64,000 nt of DNA from Fibrobacteria bacterium. GTDB taxonomy: Bacteria > Fibrobacterota > Fibrobacteria > UBA11236. The stretch is from assembly GCA_025360005.1 (NCBI GenBank), contig JANYDA010000049.1:186001-250000 (forward strand). Reading direction: 5' to 3'. Below, in pieces: positions 17,493-26,187 of the stretch. The notes beneath the pieces are model-generated. The model was not told the DNA's origin, ran no database searches, and worked only from the letters and a program-made list of their open reading frames with translations. A program made the position numbers and the translations under genes. Position 1 is the stretch's first letter; each line of letters starts with the position of its first letter.

Positions 17493-18331
17493 TGAAGTTC
17501 GTAAAGATGCACGGCACGGGTAACGACTACGTTTACATCGACCTGTTCACGGAAAAGGTGGCGGATCCCGTCAAGGCCGCCATGGCCTTGTCCCACCGGC
17601 ATTTTGGAATAGGCGGGGACGGCCTTATCCTCATCAAGCCACGCGCGGACGCGGACGCGGAGATGGAGATGTACAACGCGGACGGTTCCATGTCCGAGAT
17701 GTGCGGCAACGGGCTGCGCTGCGTGGCCAAGTACGTGCACGATCAATATGCACGCGGCAAGGACGAGCTGAAACTCATGACCGGCGCGGGCTGGCGCTGG
17801 GCCCGCATAGTCGGGCGGGACGCCGCCGGGGCGGCCGCGGAGGTTCGCCTGGACATGGGCGAACCCATCTGGTCCGGTCCCAAGATCCCCACCACCTTCG
17901 ATTCCGCCGAAGTGCTGGAGCGGAAAATCGAGGTCGCCGGACGCGCCTTAGCCTTCAGCTCCGTCTCCATGGGCAACCCCCACTGCGTCATTTACGTGGA
18001 CGATGTGGTTAAGTTCCCGGTGGAACAGATAGGTCCCCTCATCGAAACCCACGCGTACTTCCCGCGCAAGGTGAACGTCGAGTTCGTGCAAGTGATCAAT
18101 AAGGGGGAAGCCATCCAACGCACCTGGGAGCGCGGCTCCGGAGAGACCTGGGCCTGCGGCACCGGGGCCTCGGCGGTGGCGGCCGTGGGCTTCAAGCTGG
18201 GCAAGACCGGTTCACGCTTGCGCCTGCATCTCACCGGCGGGGAATTGCTGTTGGAATACGAAGGCCATGGCAGCGTCTTCATGACCGGCAATGCGGTCGA
18301 AGTATTCCGGGGAGAAGTCGCCGGGCTTTGA
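17492..18331 (+). CDS. dapF: Diaminopimelate epimerase
   Basis: Converts LL- to meso-diaminopimelate, for peptidoglycan and lysine. The 279-residue protein has both catalytic cysteines: C71 in MCGNGLRC and C222 in WACGTGAS. Other signatures are KMHGTGNDYVYID at the start, GIGGDGLIL and MGNPHCVIYVDD. The ATG overlaps the lptE stop by one base. Together with lysC at 44027 it covers two steps of the aspartate-to-DAP route, although the two genes are far apart. Confidence 0.97.
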   Translation: MKFVKMHGTGNDYVYIDLFTEKVADPVKAAMALSHRHFGIGGDGLILIKPRADADAEMEMYNADGSMSEMCGNGLRCVAKYVHDQYARGKDELKLMTGAGWRWARIVGRDAAGAAAEVRLDMGEPIWSGPKIPTTFDSAEVLERKIEVAGRALAFSSVSMGNPHCVIYVDDVVKFPVEQIGPLIETHAYFPRKVNVEFVQVINKGEAIQRTWERGSGETWACGTGASAVAAVGFKLGKTGSRLRLHLTGGELLLEYEGHGSVFMTGNAVEVFRGEVAGL

Positions 18332-18546
18332 TCGATCCGGCGCTGCGGCCGGACCTGGCGAAAACCGGTCGCGCTCAAAGCGGCCTCCACCGCACCCCGG
18401 CAAACTCATCCGTGGTTTAGAGAACACCCGAACGGGAAATGGCGACTAAAGGGAAAGCGAAGGGCAGCCCTCCGCATCGACGGACGGGAAGCGCATCGGA
18501 TCCAAGGATGCGCGTTCCATACGGATAGGCTGCACGAAAGGAATCG

Positions 18547-20667
18547 ATGTCCAGGGATAATATCGGGGGCGTGAAGCCTGAGTTTGCTTTCGCCATGGCC
18601 GCGCTCGCGATCCTGATCGGGGGTTCGGCCCGCGCGCGCGCGCAGGATCAAGTCATCCTCACGGGCGTGGTCCGCGATTTCCAGGAATTACAGCCTAAGG
18701 GAACGGAAGGCCACCCGGACTTCAACCCCAACTGGGACGCGCGCAACAACAGCGAAGGCTGGGGCTGCTTCGACCGCCCGGATGCGGCCAAGGGCGCCGT
18801 CCAGGACGGGATCGGTACCCTTCCGGCCAATCCCGATAACCTTCCCGGCCTCATCCCCTTCGACCGCGACGAGTTCACTCCCGTGCTCAAGCCCGGATTC
18901 GACGCTCCGCCCAACTGTTTCCGCAGCCGCTTCGGCGAGTGGTATACCACCCGCAGTCCGGACATCAACCGCGCCTTTTACGTGGACCTGCCCTTTCTCA
19001 AGAACGGCAATACCTACACCTTCGACAGCCCGCAATTCTTCCCGTTGGACGACTCCAAGCTGGGCGCGCTGCGGCCCCAGGTCCCGTCCGTCACCACCAC
19101 CTTCGGCCATCGCCAAAGCGGCATCAAGGACGGCATTGATCTGGCATCGCATAATTACGGATTCACTTTCGAGTTCCACTCTCATTTCACCTATAAGAAG
19201 AACACCGGCCAGCAATTCGCCTTCCGCGGGGACGACGATGTCTGGGTATTCATCAACGGCAAGCGGGTCATCGATCTGGGCGGCATCCATTCCGCGGAAT
19301 ACGCCGACGTGAATATCGACAACCTGGGCCTTAGCGACGGGAGCGCGTATTACCTGGACTTCTACTTCGCAGAGCGCCGCATCGTCAGTTCCCAGCTCAC
19401 CATCACCACCTCCTTGGTGCTCAAGAATTCGGACGTTCCCATGGATCCGGTGCCCGTAAAGGCCGTGGAAGGCTGGCTCTACGATAGGAACGGGGACGGC
19501 ATCGCAGACAAAGCCGAAATCGCGCTGGACAAGCATCCGTCCAAGGACCCCAGCCAATTCGAATTGAACCTGGAAGGGGAGACGGAGCGGGGTAACTGGA
19601 AGATTACCTCGGACGGAGCCGTGCTCGACACCGTGCTCTCCAACGCGCAATTCTTCGCCAAGGCGGTGACTGGATGGGACGAAACCGCCGCGACCAACCA
19701 GGGCCGCGCCCTGGCGGAACCGGCCACGGGCCTGCTGGCCGGCACCTTCCCTTTGCATGATCGCATCGGCCCCGTGATCGCTTCCGCCGTCAAGACCGTG
19801 GTGGACACCTCCCTGAATGATGTCCCCGAAGCGGTGCTGATGGTCCGCTTTTCCGAGCCGGTCCAGGTGGATGGCGCGGGCGTCTTCAAGTTCCAGGACC
19901 CGGCCGGCAACCCGGTGCAGGTGGATTTGACCGCCGCGCGCGCGGACTCCTCCCGGAACGGCTATTCCGCGTCCTGGACCTTCACCATCTCGCCCAACTC
20001 TCCCGCCGTCCCCGGGGACGGCTATAAGGTCGCCATCGCCGGCGTATCCCAGGTGAAGGATGCCGCGGGTAATCCGGCCCACCCCGCCAATCCTTTCCGT
20101 CCCATCCAAGCCAAACTGCCCGCCATCACCATCGGGGATCTGCATGCGGAAAAGGGCGTCACCACCCAAGGCGGCACGCCCGACCGGTTGGTAATTAAAA
20201 ACCCCTTCGTGCTGCTTACCAGCAAGGAAGCCGGGCCGGATGCGAAAACCTATCTCCCCTTGCATCCGGAAACGGCGGAAGACTGGATCCGCCGCAGCAC
20301 GGCGGAGAAAGGCGTGGACGGCCTGGTGGTATTCGCTTTCAAACTCTCGCACCCGGCCACGCTCGCCTTGACCGTCTTCGACAACTTGGGCCAGTTCGTG
20401 AACAAGACTGAGATTGTCATCAGCAAGGACGATTTGCGCTCGGGAAAGCTGGCGCGCGACCCGGCGACCCGGGCCTACCTGTTGCGGTTCGCCTGGTACC
20501 CCATCGCCCGCGACGGAAATCTCATTTCCACCGGCGTCTATATCCTGCGGTCGAAATTCCGCTACGGCATGGATCCGCGCGACAACGTGGCCCCGGGTTC
20601 GCAGATCAAGGTGGCTCGCTTCGGATTTTTGCGGGGGGGAGACATCCAGGGCTTGGGGAATCGCTGA
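18547..20667 (+). CDS. Secreted fibro-slime domain protein
   Basis: A 706-residue secreted protein with a signal peptide (about 1-31, ending RARAQ). Residues 35-300 form a fibro-slime domain: VILTGVVRDFQ, then HSHFTYKKNTGQQFAFRGDDDVWVFINGKRVIDLGGIHS, then YYLDFYFAERR. This domain is known from Fibrobacter and slime moulds and includes a PA14-like sugar- or calcium-binding core (GDDDVWVFI). A DRNGDGIADKAEIA calcium loop near 318 is dockerin- or thrombospondin-type-3-like. An Ig-like section follows, and the C-terminus (VFDNLGQFVNK... STGVYILRSKFRY) resembles FlgD- or sorting-type tails. It is probably an adhesin on the cell surface. It is preceded by 215 bases with no other feature that I can identify. 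Confidence 0.9.
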   Translation: MSRDNIGGVKPEFAFAMAALAILIGGSARARAQDQVILTGVVRDFQELQPKGTEGHPDFNPNWDARNNSEGWGCFDRPDAAKGAVQDGIGTLPANPDNLPGLIPFDRDEFTPVLKPGFDAPPNCFRSRFGEWYTTRSPDINRAFYVDLPFLKNGNTYTFDSPQFFPLDDSKLGALRPQVPSVTTTFGHRQSGIKDGIDLASHNYGFTFEFHSHFTYKKNTGQQFAFRGDDDVWVFINGKRVIDLGGIHSAEYADVNIDNLGLSDGSAYYLDFYFAERRIVSSQLTITTSLVLKNSDVPMDPVPVKAVEGWLYDRNGDGIADKAEIALDKHPSKDPSQFELNLEGETERGNWKITSDGAVLDTVLSNAQFFAKAVTGWDETAATNQGRALAEPATGLLAGTFPLHDRIGPVIASAVKTVVDTSLNDVPEAVLMVRFSEPVQVDGAGVFKFQDPAGNPVQVDLTAARADSSRNGYSASWTFTISPNSPAVPGDGYKVAIAGVSQVKDAAGNPAHPANPFRPIQAKLPAITIGDLHAEKGVTTQGGTPDRLVIKNPFVLLTSKEAGPDAKTYLPLHPETAEDWIRRSTAEKGVDGLVVFAFKLSHPATLALTVFDNLGQFVNKTEIVISKDDLRSGKLARDPATRAYLLRFAWYPIARDGNLISTGVYILRSKFRYGMDPRDNVAPGSQIKVARFGFLRGGDIQGLGNR

Positions 20668-20680
20668 TTCCCCCAAGCCC
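20649..20680. terminator. Strong hairpin terminator between convergent genes
   Basis: GGGCTTGGGGAATC, loop GCT, then GATTCCCCCAAGCCC forms a 14-bp stem with one extra C, followed by TGTTGTTT. The stem includes the stop codon of the fibro-slime gene and ends 9 bases before the stop of the SPOR lipoprotein gene. Confidence 0.75.
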
Positions 20681-20689
20681 TGTTGTTTC

Positions 20690-21241
20690 CTATTGCTTGA
20701 CTACGAAACCCTGGATCTTGAAATCGGACAGCTCCAGCAGCTTGTCTTCCGCGTCCTGCTTGGAATCGAAATAACCCCAACGCAGTTTGTAGAACGGCGC
20801 GTCGAAAGTCACATCCACGGGGCCGCCCAGCATTTTCTCGTACTCGGCCTTCTTGAGTTGGGCCGCGTCCAGATCCGACTCCGCGCCCACCTGGATGCGG
20901 AAGTTGCCCTTGCCTTTGGCCACCGGCTCCGGCGCTTTCGCGGCGGTGGCCGCGGATCCCGCCTGGGAAGCCGGTTTGACGGGTGCCAAAGCGATGGGCT
21001 TGGCATCGAGTAGCTTGTCCAGGTCGCCCGTCTCCTCGAATTTTTTGGAAGAACCGGAAGCATCCGGGGTGACTACCGCGGTACCCCTCGCGGTTTCCGG
21101 ATCGGACGGAACGGAATCGCCGCTTCGCTTGACCATGCCGGCGCAGCCCGACAAGCCCCCCGCCAGTAAAGCCGCCGCCAGGCTCAAACGGCACAAGCGG
21201 GCGAATGGTTTTTGATCCGGTTCCATCACGCTACCACGCAT
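20690..21241 (-). CDS. SPOR-domain lipoprotein
   Basis: About 183 residues from the ATG with a strong GGGAGG sequence eight bases upstream. A lipoprotein signal ends in lipobox LSGC. The C-terminal 75 residues are a SPOR domain (NFRIQVGAESDLDAAQLKKAEYE...FYKLRWGYFDSKQDAEDKLLEL), which in other bacteria binds denuded glycan strands at the septum. The middle is a low-complexity Ala/Pro linker. It is probably a cell-division or wall-associated lipoprotein. It is convergent with the fibro-slime gene. Confidence 0.85.
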   Translation of the reverse strand: MRGSVMEPDQKPFARLCRLSLAAALLAGGLSGCAGMVKRSGDSVPSDPETARGTAVVTPDASGSSKKFEETGDLDKLLDAKPIALAPVKPASQAGSAATAAKAPEPVAKGKGNFRIQVGAESDLDAAQLKKAEYEKMLGGPVDVTFDAPFYKLRWGYFDSKQDAEDKLLELSDFKIQGFVVKQ

Positions 21242-21425
21242 TCCATCCGCCTCCCGCGCCCTATTCCCGCGCTCAGAAAGTAGCAAAGTGGGACCCGCGC
21301 ACAAACTGTCCGAATTACCCAAATCCTTTTACCCATCCTTGATTGTGGAAAGGAATCGCCGCCGGGTAGGATCAAGGCGGCGTCGGATGTGCGGGCCGGC
21401 GAAACCCAAGGATCTTTACAAACCT

Positions 21426-21794
21426 ATGGAAATCGGAATCAGCAAAAAAGGAGATTTGCAAATCCTTTCGGTGAAGGGGAAAATCCGCCTCCAGAACTGG
21501 CGGGTGCTGGACAAGCACCTGGAAACCATGTTGGCCAACGGAGGCCGCTGGGTAGCCATGGATCTGAGCGAAGTGAGCCTCATCTGCAGCACCGGCATCG
21601 GCGCCATCATGCACAACATCCGCAAGTTCCGGGAAAGCGAATCCAGCCTGCTGCTGGTTGCGTGCACGCCCTACATGCAGGATCTCTTCCAGATGTTCGG
21701 TTTGGAAGCCTACCTGGGCGACAGCATTTTCCTCGATTGGCGTTCCCTGGAAAAACGCCTGCGGTCGCAGGGTCTGGCGCTCACGGGCCCATGA
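21426..21794 (+). CDS. STAS-domain anti-sigma-factor antagonist-like protein
   Basis: 122 residues forming a single STAS domain of the SpoIIAA/RsbV type: LQILSVKGKIRLQNWRVLDKHL, then VAMDLSEVSLICSTGIGAIMHNIRKF. The Ser in ICSTGIG is at the position phosphorylated in SpoIIAA. No partner kinase (HATPase_c) or anti-sigma gene is nearby. The start was set at the ATG that begins the domain; the upstream extension is basic and lacks a ribosome-binding site. Confidence 0.85.
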   Translation: MEIGISKKGDLQILSVKGKIRLQNWRVLDKHLETMLANGGRWVAMDLSEVSLICSTGIGAIMHNIRKFRESESSLLLVACTPYMQDLFQMFGLEAYLGDSIFLDWRSLEKRLRSQGLALTGP

Positions 21795-21830
21795 TGCTAG
21801 ATTGGGGCCTCACCGATAGGAGACCCGGTC

Positions 21831-22430
21831 ATGGATTACGAAGCCACCCTCAACCAAGCCCTGGATCTCCTTGCCGACGGCGAGGACGCCAAAGCCGAGC
21901 GCATCCTGCAAGGCATCATCGATCACGTCAAGGCCCGCTTGACACGGACTGGTTCGGACTTGGGTTTCCATTATTATTGGGGCCGCGCCTTGACCGCCAT
22001 GGACGAACCGGAGCAGGCCTTGCTTCGCTTCGAGAAAGCCTTGGAGATCGATCCCGGCCACGAACCCACCCTATGGGAAACCGCTTCCATTTTCCTGCAT
22101 GACCTGGATCGCCCCGAAAGCGCCGCGGCCCTGCTGAAGGAAAACCTGCTGCCGTCCAACCCGGACAATCCGCTTTACGTGGAAGCGTTGCGCTTGGCGG
22201 AATTCACTTTGCGTTTGCGAAAGGAACCCCCGCCCGGATCGGTCGGTTCCGCTTCCGGAGCCTCCGTTTCCCAGCGCCCGCATCCTCCCGCACCCGGACC
22301 CAATGGCCCGGGCGGCGGTGCGAAATCCGATTCCGCCTTACGCGATCGCGAGGCCGCCCTCCAGGCCCAAGCGGACGCGCTCCTGGCGGGATCCGGCGAT
22401 TGGATCCCCGAGGCCGATGCGAAACCCTGA
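21831..22430 (+). CDS. TPR-repeat protein
   Basis: 199 residues without a signal peptide. Residues 1-130 hold tetratricopeptide-like helices (GRALTAMDEPEQALLRFEKALEIDPGHEPTLWETA, then DRPESAAALLKENLLPSNPDNPLYVEA). A Pro/Gly-rich linker and a short helical tail (LRDREAALQAQADALLAG) complete it. Probably a protein-interaction module. It follows the STAS gene by 36 bases with a GGAGACC-type ribosome-binding site, so co-transcription is likely. Confidence 0.75.
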   Translation: MDYEATLNQALDLLADGEDAKAERILQGIIDHVKARLTRTGSDLGFHYYWGRALTAMDEPEQALLRFEKALEIDPGHEPTLWETASIFLHDLDRPESAAALLKENLLPSNPDNPLYVEALRLAEFTLRLRKEPPPGSVGSASGASVSQRPHPPAPGPNGPGGGAKSDSALRDREAALQAQADALLAGSGDWIPEADAKP

Positions 22431-22473
22431 AGGCGCGCGGCCAGGTTGCGCTTGTTGCGTCCGGGACGCCCGC

Positions 22474-23022
22474 TTAGCGCCCGCCGACGGCATCCTTCGC
22501 GTCCCGGATCATTTTAGCTTCGCTTTGCAGCCAGGCCGCCAGCGGTTCCGGCATGGCCGGCGGAGCCTCCCGAACGCCCAGCAACGCCAATAGATCGGGA
22601 AACGGCACGCTACCCTTGGGCCCCACGAATACGCCTTTCAGAAAAGCCTGCAAGGCGAGATCGCCCCGGCGCGAAATCTTCTGTTCCAGGTAAACCCATT
22701 TGGCGTCCCAGGTGACGATGCGGGTGCGGATCTCGAATTTCTGGAACAGGTTCAAAGGCCGTCGGAAACGTATTTGCGTGCCCGCCAATACAGGGTACCA
22801 TTTGTTTTTAAGCACTATCGGCACGGCTCCGTTATGCAGCAGAAGATCCAGGCGGCCCAGATCCATCAAGGTGAGATAACGGCCATTGTTCATATGCAGA
22901 TTGGTGTCGAGATCGTTGGGCCATACGCGGTACCGCACCACGGACTCCGCCAAGATGCCGCGGCGCGTGGGGCGGAGAAGGTACAGTAATATTGTCTTCA
23001 AAAGTCGGAATAAGAGGTTCAT
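22474..23022 (-). CDS. Hotdog-fold thioesterase
   Basis: 182 residues of the acyl-CoA thioesterase (4HBT/THEM6-like) family. The signature YRVWPNDLDTNLHMNNGRYLTLMDLGR is at about 31-57, with the Asp of NDLD and the MNNGRY helix expected in hotdog thioesterases. The rest has the strands expected of this fold (IRFRRPLNLFQKFEIRTRIVTWDAKWVYLEQ). The first 20 residues are hydrophobic and basic, suggesting membrane association. It cleaves acyl thioesters, perhaps in lipid turnover. Confidence 0.88.
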   Translation of the reverse strand: MNLLFRLLKTILLYLLRPTRRGILAESVVRYRVWPNDLDTNLHMNNGRYLTLMDLGRLDLLLHNGAVPIVLKNKWYPVLAGTQIRFRRPLNLFQKFEIRTRIVTWDAKWVYLEQKISRRGDLALQAFLKGVFVGPKGSVPFPDLLALLGVREAPPAMPEPLAAWLQSEAKMIRDAKDAVGGR

Positions 23023-23346
23023 GGCGCCCGGTCATAAAGGTTGAAACGATTCCGCCCGGGATTACATGGGGCCAATCGCCCCAATGAAATGCAAGAAACC
23101 CCAATCATGCGGCTCAAAGTAATAAACCGTACTGTATCCGAGAATCCAGCAGCACGGACCCAAAACCTTTTAACCCAAAGCGTATAAAAGCGACGATCAG
23201 TCATGGTTTTTTTCCGTTGTCGTCGGATGGATTTTTTGCCGGGAAAAGTGTTGATTTTGCAGGGCGTTAAGTGGTTTCCGCCTTATATTAGGGAAGATTC
23301 TCGGGGGAGAACTTGGTAGGGTTCTAATAAAATAGGAAGTGTTCAA
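23023..23346. promoter_or_regulatory. Divergent intergenic region upstream of the DUF1080 gene
   Basis: 324 bases between the thioesterase gene and the DUF1080 gene. It is more A/T-rich than its surroundings towards the right. A TATATT hexamer lies near 23284, but I find no well-spaced -35. A short TTCTC/GAGAA inverted repeat is near 23299. A good AGGAAG ribosome-binding sequence precedes the ATG at 23347. No gene is visible in it. Confidence 0.35.
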
Positions 23347-24582
23347 ATGAAATTAACCACGCTTTTCTTCACGGGACTTTCACTGGCGGGAATTGCCCTC
23401 GCGGATCAACAGCCTGCGATTTCGATTCCGGTGGTGAACAATCCTTGTAATGATGGCCCCAAAATGGTGGCCGGTAAGCCGGACACCGTTGCCTCTCAGG
23501 TGGATGACTCCGGCTTCGTCTCTATCTTCAACGGCAAGGATATGACCGGTTGGTGGGAAGATTGCCAAACCGGCCATACCACGCACAAAGACGTCGGGGC
23601 CGTTTGGCTCGTGGACCCGTCCCAGAAGTCCATCTACTCCCAGGAAACCGCGGGCGGAGATGGCGGCATCCTGGTCACCAACAAAGTATACGGAAACTAT
23701 GAAATCGTGTTGGACCTGTGGCCCACCTTCGGTGACGATGGCGGCATATTCAATCGCATGACCTACCAGGGCACCGCCTGGCAATCGGTTATCGACTATA
23801 TCCAAGGCAGCGGCGTAGGCGGCTCGTACAATGAGCGCGGCTGGAGACAAGGGAACCTGAATGATGATCCCTTCCGCTTCAACGCCAACCCCGCGAGTCC
23901 TTTCTTAGTCGCTTGGGACGAGACCGAAACGCCCAAGGTAAACGTGACCTGGACTTCTTTCACCAAGGATATGAACCCAGGCCCGACGAGTTTTGGTTGT
24001 TCGGCAGGGGGCTGCGTTGAAACTGATTTCGCCAAAATATGGGATCTCGCCGGATGGAACCAAATGCGGGTTAAATTCTATGATGGCCTGGTCGCCGGGC
24101 GTAGCGTGACCATGGAAACCTTTCTGCGCAAAGCGGGCGCATCGGCTTGGACGCCCATTTACAAATCCACAAAAGCAGTGGTGACCCCTGCCGGGCCTAT
24201 CGGCTTGCAAATCCACGGCGGCGGGCGCTGGAAAACCGGGGCTTGGAACATGTACCGCAATATCAAGATCCGAAATTTGAATATTGATGGCACCGTAGCT
24301 CCGTTCACTTCCACCACTGCGGTAAAAGCCGCGAACCCCGATCTCAAGGCGGCTGCAAATACAACGCCTCCTAATTTGGAGATTAGCCAAAACGCGCTGG
24401 TCGGTACCCTGGATCTCGCCTCTGACATTACGATCCGCGATGTGGCCGGCCATGTGGTGGACAAATTCCATGCAGACAGCGGAAATTTTCAACACGCCTT
24501 AGCAACGAAAGCGCAAGGCATCCTCTTCGTTGAATTCAAAAATAATCGTGGCGTTTCTCAAATCCGTTTGAACCGCATTTAA
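23347..24582 (+). CDS. Secreted DUF1080 (3-keto-disaccharide hydrolase-type) protein with sorting-like tail
   Basis: A signal peptide covers residues 1-19 (LSLAGIALA). Residues 55-315 are a DUF1080 domain, a concanavalin-like jelly roll seen in 3-keto-glycoside hydrolases and other glycan-active proteins: VSIFNGKDMTGWW, YGNYEIVLDLWPTFGDDGGIFNR, and later GLQIHGGGRWKTGAWNMYRNIKIRNL. The last 65 residues (ITIRDVAGHVVDKF...GILFVEFKNNRGVSQIRLNRI) have the layout of a type IX secretion type-A sorting domain. It may therefore be displayed through the PorV system. Its terminator separates it from the barrels downstream. Confidence 0.85.
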   Translation: MKLTTLFFTGLSLAGIALADQQPAISIPVVNNPCNDGPKMVAGKPDTVASQVDDSGFVSIFNGKDMTGWWEDCQTGHTTHKDVGAVWLVDPSQKSIYSQETAGGDGGILVTNKVYGNYEIVLDLWPTFGDDGGIFNRMTYQGTAWQSVIDYIQGSGVGGSYNERGWRQGNLNDDPFRFNANPASPFLVAWDETETPKVNVTWTSFTKDMNPGPTSFGCSAGGCVETDFAKIWDLAGWNQMRVKFYDGLVAGRSVTMETFLRKAGASAWTPIYKSTKAVVTPAGPIGLQIHGGGRWKTGAWNMYRNIKIRNLNIDGTVAPFTSTTAVKAANPDLKAAANTTPPNLEISQNALVGTLDLASDITIRDVAGHVVDKFHADSGNFQHALATKAQGILFVEFKNNRGVSQIRLNRI

Positions 24583-24613
24583 ATAAATCCAAATCAGAAT
24601 TAACATTAACGTT

Positions 24614-24645
24614 CCGGGAGGAAAATCCTCCTCCCGGGGTTTTCC
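24614..24645 (+). terminator. Intrinsic terminator after the DUF1080 gene
   Basis: CCGGGAGGA, loop AAATCC, then TCCTCCCGG is a perfect 9-bp stem followed by GGTTTTCC. It lies 31 bases after the stop, so downstream barrels may need their own promoter or readthrough. Confidence 0.8.
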
Positions 24646-24681
24646 TTACCCTTAGAGGAAAAACCTACGGGAGCTGTCCGT

Positions 24682-26172
24682 ATGAACAAGCCGTTTTCTC
24701 TACTCGTTGCCGCTGGGCTGTTCGCCTTGCCGACCGGTAGCTTTGCGGTTCCCATCCAATTGCATGCCAAGACCTGGACCGAAGTCGGCAGGGTTATGAA
24801 ATCAACCGATACCTTATTGACCAATTACAACGGGAATTGGCAGCAATCGATGGGCATGCAGATCAATGGCACCGCCCAACTTGGGGAAAACCTCGAAGGC
24901 GGTTTCGGTTTCGGGCTTTCCCAGGTTTATTACTCCTTGGGCGGCCTCTCAAGCGAGCAATTGAACATTTGGAAATTCATCAACTATGTGTCGGATGCAC
25001 GGGTCACCTATACGCTCGGCGAAAAAGCCAAGCCGCTATTCAGCGCCACGTTCGGCGATTTCTCTTTCAACTATGACCATAATGTCAAGAATCTCGGGCT
25101 CTATCTTTTCCGCGGCCCCGTATATCCCGGCATCCTCGTATCCGGATTCAAGGAATTGCATACCGATACGTCGCGCGCGAGCTTCCTGGGAGTGCATCTG
25201 CGCAACTCCTTCGGCAATTTCGATCATGATCTGATTCTTTCTTCGGAAAGGGATTTGCCGCCCAGTTTCGATTGGAGCTTGGGGTATATCGCCCAGTACA
25301 CCGCATTCGGCGCCTTGCAAATCGGCGCGGGCGTGAACTTTTACCATCTCCTCCCCGAGAACACGAAAATCACATCCCCGAATACGGCTACGGTACCATC
25401 CATCTTCAGCAAGGATTCCTCCTTGATTTCCAGCGGCGTCCCCTATAACCCGTATGAGCTTCAATACATGCAAGTCTTAGGTCCGGGCGATACCGTCTTC
25501 TATAGCCATAAGGGCATCAAGGTGATGGGTGACTTCAGTCTCGATATCAAGCGATTGCTCGGGATTACCGAACCCTTCGGCGAGAAGGACATGATCCTCT
25601 ACGGTGAAGGCGCGATTATCGGCACCAAGAATTACGGCACCATTTATTCCAAGATGAGCGAACGGATGCCCTTGATGATAGGGTTCAACTTCCCCACTTT
25701 CGGCTTCCTCGATTTCCTCTCGCTTGAGGTGGAACGGTACACGGCGAAATACCGTCAGGATTACCGGAAGCTCGGCTACGAGCAATCCTTGAACTACAAG
25801 AACTTCGCGCATACGCCCATATTCGCGGATAAATCGCCGTCGGCCATCCCGATTTCCTTGAAGGATATCGCCGGAAGAAGGTACCAGATACTCCCGAGCG
25901 GGGATTTCCTCGAAGTGCAAACGGGAGACACCATACAAATCAAGGGCACCGCACTCGATCCCGAGAATGCTACCGCGGATGATTGGAAATGGTCCGTCAA
26001 TGCCGAAAAAACCATTGCCCACCATATTCAGTTCAGCGGCCAAATCGCCAATGATCATTATGTTCCCCGGCCGATAAGGACGGGCGTGATCGCCGAAGAT
26101 GGCGGGCTCTCGCAAATTCTGACTTCAATGAAGGATTGGTATTTCATGTTTCGGGTGGGATATTTTTTCTAA
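24682..26172 (+). CDS. Outer-membrane beta-barrel protein, tandem paralog 1
   Basis: Signal peptide to about residue 23 (GLFALPTGSFAVP). The rest is a sequence of alternating amphipathic strands ending MFRVGYFF, an aromatic C-terminus typical of BAM-inserted barrels. It shares landmarks with the next two genes: VKNLGLYLFRGPVYPGILVSGF near 140-160, QIGAGVNFYHLLPEN near 215, MIGFNFPTFGFLDFLSLEVERY near 330, and a WKWSVNAEKTIAHH segment before the end. Length 496. No family named. Probably a porin or surface barrel for nutrients released by secreted enzymes. Confidence 0.8.
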   Translation: MNKPFSLLVAAGLFALPTGSFAVPIQLHAKTWTEVGRVMKSTDTLLTNYNGNWQQSMGMQINGTAQLGENLEGGFGFGLSQVYYSLGGLSSEQLNIWKFINYVSDARVTYTLGEKAKPLFSATFGDFSFNYDHNVKNLGLYLFRGPVYPGILVSGFKELHTDTSRASFLGVHLRNSFGNFDHDLILSSERDLPPSFDWSLGYIAQYTAFGALQIGAGVNFYHLLPENTKITSPNTATVPSIFSKDSSLISSGVPYNPYELQYMQVLGPGDTVFYSHKGIKVMGDFSLDIKRLLGITEPFGEKDMILYGEGAIIGTKNYGTIYSKMSERMPLMIGFNFPTFGFLDFLSLEVERYTAKYRQDYRKLGYEQSLNYKNFAHTPIFADKSPSAIPISLKDIAGRRYQILPSGDFLEVQTGDTIQIKGTALDPENATADDWKWSVNAEKTIAHHIQFSGQIANDHYVPRPIRTGVIAEDGGLSQILTSMKDWYFMFRVGYFF

Positions 26173-26187
26173 AGGCAGGATGGAAAA

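Noticed and set aside
18332-18546. Possible riboswitch (segment resembling part of a c-di-GMP aptamer) before the fibro-slime gene
   Set aside because: Only a short CAAAGCGGCCTCC-like segment matches; the order and pairing of the rest do not fit a GEMM aptamer.
18688-20676. Open frame of about 660 codons opposite the fibro-slime gene
   Set aside because: The plus-strand protein has a clear domain; the minus frame has none.
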